In this document: positions 45,438-48,238 of the stretch, one piece after another
Layout of the letters: every line of letters begins with the position of its first letter
Numbering within the stretch: the first letter of the stretch is position 1
Source of the DNA: Flavobacterium psychrophilum
Lineage (GTDB): Bacteria > Bacteroidota > Bacteroidia > Flavobacteriales > Flavobacteriaceae
Reading direction: 5' to 3'
Length of the DNA stretch: 48,238 nt
Assembly: GCA_945890865.1 (NCBI GenBank)
Contig: CAMDDB010000013.1
Location: 1-48,238, forward strand
The notes under the pieces: model-generated
What the model was told of the DNA's origin: nothing
Database searches by the model: none
Seen by the model: only the letters and a program-made list of their open reading frames with translations
Program-made: the position numbers and the translations under genes

Positions 45438-46247
45438 TTAATAACGCCACATTCGCTCTTTGTCTAAATTGGCTCTTTCTTCTAGCTCTTCTGCTGGAAG
45501 TACTTTTAACAGGGAAGGATGTTGCTCAATAGCAAATTCTATCATTTCAACCAATTCATCTACGGAAGTAGTTTCGTAATCTATTAGTAACGGTTCTTTA
45601 ATAACCATCGATTGTAAAATCCCTTTCTTTTTAATGAGTAAGCCTTTACGATCAAACGAACGTCTGAAACCATCAATCACAATAGGAACCACGATAGGTT
45701 TGTGTTGTAAAATAATATGAGCGGTTCCCTTTCTTACCGGTTTAAAAGAACGCGTAGTTCCTTGTGGAAACGTAATGACCCAACCGTCTTCTAAGGCGAT
45801 TTTAATATTTTCGGTATCATTTGGATTGACCTCTTTTTTTTCATCAACATCTTTTCCTTTGGCTCTCCAAGTGCGCTCTACAGTAATGGCTCCAGCATAG
45901 GCTAAAATACGAGGCAACCAACCTTCTTCCATGGTTTCTTTCGCAGCTACATAATACAAATTGAGTTTAGGTTTCCATAAATAAAATACGTTCTTAATAT
46001 TATTTTCTCTTCCTTTTAAACTCGCGTTGAATACATGAAACATAGCCACAACATCGGCAAAATACGTTTGGTGATTTGAGATAAACAATACATTGGTGTC
46101 GGGTAAATTTCGAATGATTTGAGAACCTTCAATGTGTAGCGTATTGAAACTCTTGTAGCGCCGATGGGTTAAAAACCCTGCTATTCGAATCAACCAGGTT
46201 TTCAAAAACAATATATGCCCAAAAGGATTTCTTTTAAATATCCCCAT
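45438..46247 (-). CDS. 1-acyl-sn-glycerol-3-phosphate acyltransferase family protein
   Basis: Acyltransferase of 269 aa in the PlsC family, probably making phosphatidic acid at the inner membrane. The catalytic H-x4-D is present as H59 and D64 in SNHQTYFAD. The glycerol-phosphate-binding block normally reading FPEGTRS is here FPQGTTRS (160-167), with Gln for Glu and an extra Thr. The length is slightly above average because of a Lys/Glu-rich insertion near 130-145. It might use another acceptor. A TATTTTTG box lies 16 nt before the start. Confidence 0.88.
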   Translation of the reverse strand: MGIFKRNPFGHILFLKTWLIRIAGFLTHRRYKSFNTLHIEGSQIIRNLPDTNVLFISNHQTYFADVVAMFHVFNASLKGRENNIKNVFYLWKPKLNLYYVAAKETMEEGWLPRILAYAGAITVERTWRAKGKDVDEKKEVNPNDTENIKIALEDGWVITFPQGTTRSFKPVRKGTAHIILQHKPIVVPIVIDGFRRSFDRKGLLIKKKGILQSMVIKEPLLIDYETTSVDELVEMIEFAIEQHPSLLKVLPAEELEERANLDKERMWRY

Positions 46248-46263
46248 ATTCTATCTCAATTAA

Positions 46264-46271
46264 CAAAAATA
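46264..46271 (-). promoter_or_regulatory. Possible -7 box for the acyltransferase gene
   Basis: TATTTTTG on the minus strand, 16 nt before ATG 46247. No -33 element is seen at the normal distance. Confidence 0.35.
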
Positions 46272-46352
46272 AGTAGGCAAATGTAGTAAAATCGAGCATT
46301 TTAAAAAGTAAAAACGTATAAAATCACAAATTAAAGACCAACTTTTAAATAT

Positions 46353-47006
46353 TTACTTGAGATCATTTGACAAGGCATTTTTAATCACCTCTTTTAATTC
46401 ACTCATCATCATTGCGGTTGCACCCCAAACAATGTATTTATCGACTTGAAAAGCAGGCATTTTGATGGAGGTAGCATACGATGTAGACATAGTTACATGA
46501 GTAATACTTTGATCATCTAGAAAATCAACTAGTGAAAGTTCAAGTACTTTTTTTACCTCACAAGGATCGGGTGTAAAGGTCAATTCTTCATGAGACACTC
46601 CCATAAATGGTGCCACTAAAAAATTACTAGGTGGAATATAAATATCACTAAAAGACTTAATTAATTGGATTTGATGCGGCGCTATACCCACTTCTTCATG
46701 GGTTTCTCGTATTGCAGTTTCAGCCAAATTAGCATCCGTCAATTCAACCTTACCTCCTGGAAACCCAATCTGTGACGAATGCACACCAGGATAAGAATTT
46801 CGAACAATCAAAGCCAAATGAGTAATTTTATTTTTGGGATAAAACAACATTAAAACTGCTGCTTTTTTAGGATTATTGTCCAAATAATGGGTTTCATCCA
46901 AATAAGAAATGCGCTCTAATGGCGCCATTTTTATATGTGCAGCCTTAGAAAGCAGGGATTCTTTTTCTATCTTTGGCAGGTGTTTAACAAAATCAGTAAA
47001 AAGCAT
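46353..47006 (-). CDS. Nudix hydrolase, CoA pyrophosphatase type
   Basis: Cytosolic 217-aa Nudix protein. The Nudix box has the catalytic core RETHEEVG (100-107), preceded by FPGGKVE (82-88) with a slightly longer spacing than the standard box, as in CoA diphosphatases of the NudL type. The segment SYPGVHSSQIGFPGG corresponds to the CoA-binding signature of that subfamily. It would split CoA into 4'-phosphopantetheine and 3',5'-ADP, opposing the CoaE and CoaBC enzymes also in this window. Substrate assignment is by motif only. It stands apart from the acyltransferase by 105 nt. Confidence 0.88.
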   Translation of the reverse strand: MLFTDFVKHLPKIEKESLLSKAAHIKMAPLERISYLDETHYLDNNPKKAAVLMLFYPKNKITHLALIVRNSYPGVHSSQIGFPGGKVELTDANLAETAIRETHEEVGIAPHQIQLIKSFSDIYIPPSNFLVAPFMGVSHEELTFTPDPCEVKKVLELSLVDFLDDQSITHVTMSTSYATSIKMPAFQVDKYIVWGATAMMMSELKEVIKNALSNDLK

Positions 47007-47071
47007 ACTGTGGCAATTAGTTCACTAAAGATAATTAATTTTAGCAGAGTAAAACTACCTAAATAAATAAT

Positions 47072-47515
47072 ATGTTCAGCAAAGAAGAAGCGTTACAAAT
47101 AAAAAAGGATTTTTGGATCGCATTTGCCGAAGCCTATCCTAGAAAATGGTTGCTCTACAACACCAAAATAAAAGATGTAACGTTTAAATTTTATGTCGAT
47201 AATAAGAAAGCGCAAGTGCTATTGGATATCGAACCCAAAGATGAAGAAAAACGAAAAATATACTTTGAAAAAGTATTTTCGCTAAAAACCATCCTATTGG
47301 AAGAGTATCTTGAAGAAGCTATTTTTGAACGAAACTATTATTTAGAAAGCGGGAAAGTCATCAGCCGCATTTGGGTAGAAAAAACAGACATCAGTATCAA
47401 CAACAAAAACAATTGGGAAGCTATTTTTGAGTTTTTTAATACAAATATGGATGCGTTTGAGCGGTTTTTCTATGAAAATGAAGATTATATTAAGGATTTA
47501 GAAATTAACACTTAG
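47072..47515 (+). CDS. DUF4268 domain protein
   Basis: Cytosolic protein of 147 aa, with no signal or membrane segment, matching the DUF4268 family (FWIAFAEAYPRKWLLYNTKIKD, given here as FWIAFAEAYPRKW, then FKFYVDNKKAQVLLDIE and WEAIFEFFNTNMDAFERFF). The domain is also found attached to restriction-type nucleases in other bacteria, but this protein is the stand-alone form and has no nuclease motif. It is divergent from the Nudix gene and upstream of msrB. Function unknown. Confidence 0.85.
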   Translation: MFSKEEALQIKKDFWIAFAEAYPRKWLLYNTKIKDVTFKFYVDNKKAQVLLDIEPKDEEKRKIYFEKVFSLKTILLEEYLEEAIFERNYYLESGKVISRIWVEKTDISINNKNNWEAIFEFFNTNMDAFERFFYENEDYIKDLEINT

Positions 47516-47564
47516 TACCCCTATTTTTATATCTTGTTTAACCTATGATTTGTTGCGCTTCGAT

Positions 47565-47572
47565 TATATTTG
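47565..47572 (+). promoter_or_regulatory. Possible -7 box for msrB
   Basis: TATATTTG, a perfect TAnnTTTG, 17 nt before ATG 47590. No -33 element is found at 18-20 nt. Confidence 0.4.
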
Positions 47573-47589
47573 AAAAAAAAATAGCCCTT

Positions 47590-48066
47590 ATGAGAAATCT
47601 AGCTGTTATCCTTATAGTAAGTATCGCGTACTCCTGTACCGTGCAAAACCAAAAACCAACACCGATGAACACCGCAGTAAAAAAAACCGAAACCGAATGG
47701 AAAGCCCAACTTTCTGAACTGGAATTTGAAGTATTAAGAAACAAAGGCACCGAGCGACCCTTTACTGGCGAATATCACGATCATTTTGAAACAGGAAAAT
47801 ATGTTTGTGCCGCTTGTAGCAATGATTTATTTACTTCCGATACCAAATTTGACTCGCATTGTGGGTGGCCTTCTTTTGATGAAGCCATTAAAGGGGCCGT
47901 TATTTATAAAAAAGACATTAGCTATGGCATGGAGCGCATTGAAGTCATGTGTGCAAAATGCGAAGGTCACTTAGGGCACGTATTTGATGACGGTCCAAAA
48001 GAAACAACCGGACAACGCTACTGCACTAATTCTGTTTCTATCAAATTTGTCCCTACAGCCAAATAA
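47590..48066 (+). CDS. msrB: Peptide-methionine (R)-S-oxide reductase MsrB, lipoprotein form
   Basis: Reduces the R form of methionine sulfoxide in proteins. From ATG 47590 the protein has 158 aa with a lipoprotein signal (lipobox AYSC, C16), so it is anchored outside the cytosol. Zinc ligands are C73, C76, C121 and C124, catalytic C145 lies in GQRYCTNSVS, and C91 in HCGWPSF may be the resolving Cys. A frame open 15 codons upstream (47545) would bury the signal, and a promoter-like TATATTTG at 47565 argues against it. It is followed by a strong terminator. An exported MsrB needs an electron donor outside the cytosol, not visible here. Confidence 0.95.
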   Translation: MRNLAVILIVSIAYSCTVQNQKPTPMNTAVKKTETEWKAQLSELEFEVLRNKGTERPFTGEYHDHFETGKYVCAACSNDLFTSDTKFDSHCGWPSFDEAIKGAVIYKKDISYGMERIEVMCAKCEGHLGHVFDDGPKETTGQRYCTNSVSIKFVPTAK

Positions 48067-48088
48067 TAGTAAGGCATCAACCACATAC

Positions 48089-48122
48089 AAAATCCGGTTC
48101 TTTTGAGCCGGATTTTTTTTTT
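48089..48122 (+). terminator. Terminator after msrB
   Basis: Arms ATCCGGTTC and GAGCCGGAT (48092-48100 and 48105-48113) with one G-T pair and a TTTT loop, followed by a run of about 10 T. It lies 22 nt past the msrB stop. Confidence 0.88.
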
Positions 48123-48129
48123 AAGCAGC

Positions 48130-48216
48130 TATTTTGTGTTTAGCCAAGGAGTTGTCGTGTGTTGCGTTTTAGTCCCTTCGGGCGCTGCCACTTCACCCAC
48201 GGCTATACGAGACGTG
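48130..48216. other. G+C-rich non-coding element at the right edge
   Basis: After the msrB terminator the sequence becomes visibly richer in G and C than the other gaps in the window. It contains a CCCTTCGGG tetraloop hairpin near 48173-48181. No reading frame, tRNA or known element was recognised. It could be the edge of an interspersed repeat or of a structured RNA. Confidence 0.4.
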
Positions 48217-48238
48217 TTGTATTTCATTACAAATACAA
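48217..48238. repeat. Inverted repeat at the window edge
   Basis: TTGTATTT (48217-48224) and AAATACAA (48231-48238) are a perfect 8-bp inverted repeat around CATTAC. It directly follows the G+C-rich element, and it may continue outside the window. Confidence 0.5.

Noticed and set aside
47072..47515. Restriction or defence function for the DUF4268 gene
   Set aside because: It is the stand-alone domain with no nuclease or methylase motif and no defence neighbours.
47545..47589. Longer start of msrB
   Set aside because: It would put 15 residues before the lipoprotein signal, and a promoter-like box lies within this stretch.
48173..48216. Integron attC-like site at the right edge
   Set aside because: The element has a hairpin but not the paired core sites; too little sequence is present to claim it.

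Overview
The window looks like a chromosomal segment of a Flavobacterium-type bacterium (Bacteroidota, Flavobacteriaceae). The DNA is strongly AT-rich. Promoter-like sites fit the Bacteroidota pattern (TTTG/TTTC, about 19 nt, TAnnTTTG), and Shine-Dalgarno sequences are mostly absent. Several families are typical of the phylum: DUF4835, DUF6913, DUF6495, DUF3810, a PafA-type phosphatase, a subtilisin with a type IX secretion tail, and the bamD-rpoZ-coaBC-DUF4835-recN gene order. No tRNA, rRNA, insertion sequence, phage gene or CRISPR array was seen. Coding density is very high and no gap exceeds 300 nt.

Layout, left to right. 1-4.3 kb: the 3' end of an unknown + strand gene, then a minus-strand set of glycosyltransferase, coaE, histidine kinase and OmpR-type regulator. 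4.4-12.1 kb: minus-strand DUF6913, dapA, bamD, rpoZ, coaBC, DUF4835, recN and fabV, covering lysine and cell-wall precursors, outer-membrane assembly, RNA polymerase omega, CoA synthesis, recombination and fatty-acid reduction. 12.1-13.8 kb: two + strand genes that together make up a split 5'-nucleotidase. 13.8-20.8 kb: ligA, DUF6495, the rpsF-rpsR-rplI ribosomal operon, a + strand LytTR regulator, and priA. 20.9-29.4 kb: nadC, yihY-like and chalcone-isomerase-like genes; sucC; pafA; then a T9SS subtilisin, a flavin oxidoreductase and a small secreted protein. 29.4-35 kb: a MORN-repeat protein with mnmA, then pyrG with yidC. 35.2-43.1 kb: purM, guaA, a LysM/periplasmic-binding-like protein, an OsmC protein and DUF3820; then an OmpA-like protein with a lipoprotein, and pepD. 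43.2-48.2 kb: a + strand operon of a predicted membrane metallopeptidase (DUF3810), an ECF sigma factor and a four-helix membrane protein; an acyltransferase and a Nudix hydrolase on the minus strand; DUF4268 and a lipoprotein MsrB on the + strand; and a G+C-rich non-coding element at the right edge.

Most of the window is ordinary core genome. The more unusual material is small-scale. A 37-nt element is shared upstream of pyrG and purM. CAA-rich leaders precede pyrG, purM, guaA and rplI. A helix may form across the rpsR-rplI gap. Promoter boxes sit almost on the start codons of priA and the histidine kinase. The 5'-nucleotidase is split in reversed domain order. CoaC lacks its usual catalytic cysteine. 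The DUF3810-sigma-membrane protein operon could be an uncharacterised envelope signalling unit. No clearly new defence or mobile system was found. Promoters and functions are inferred from sequence by eye, without alignment or database search.
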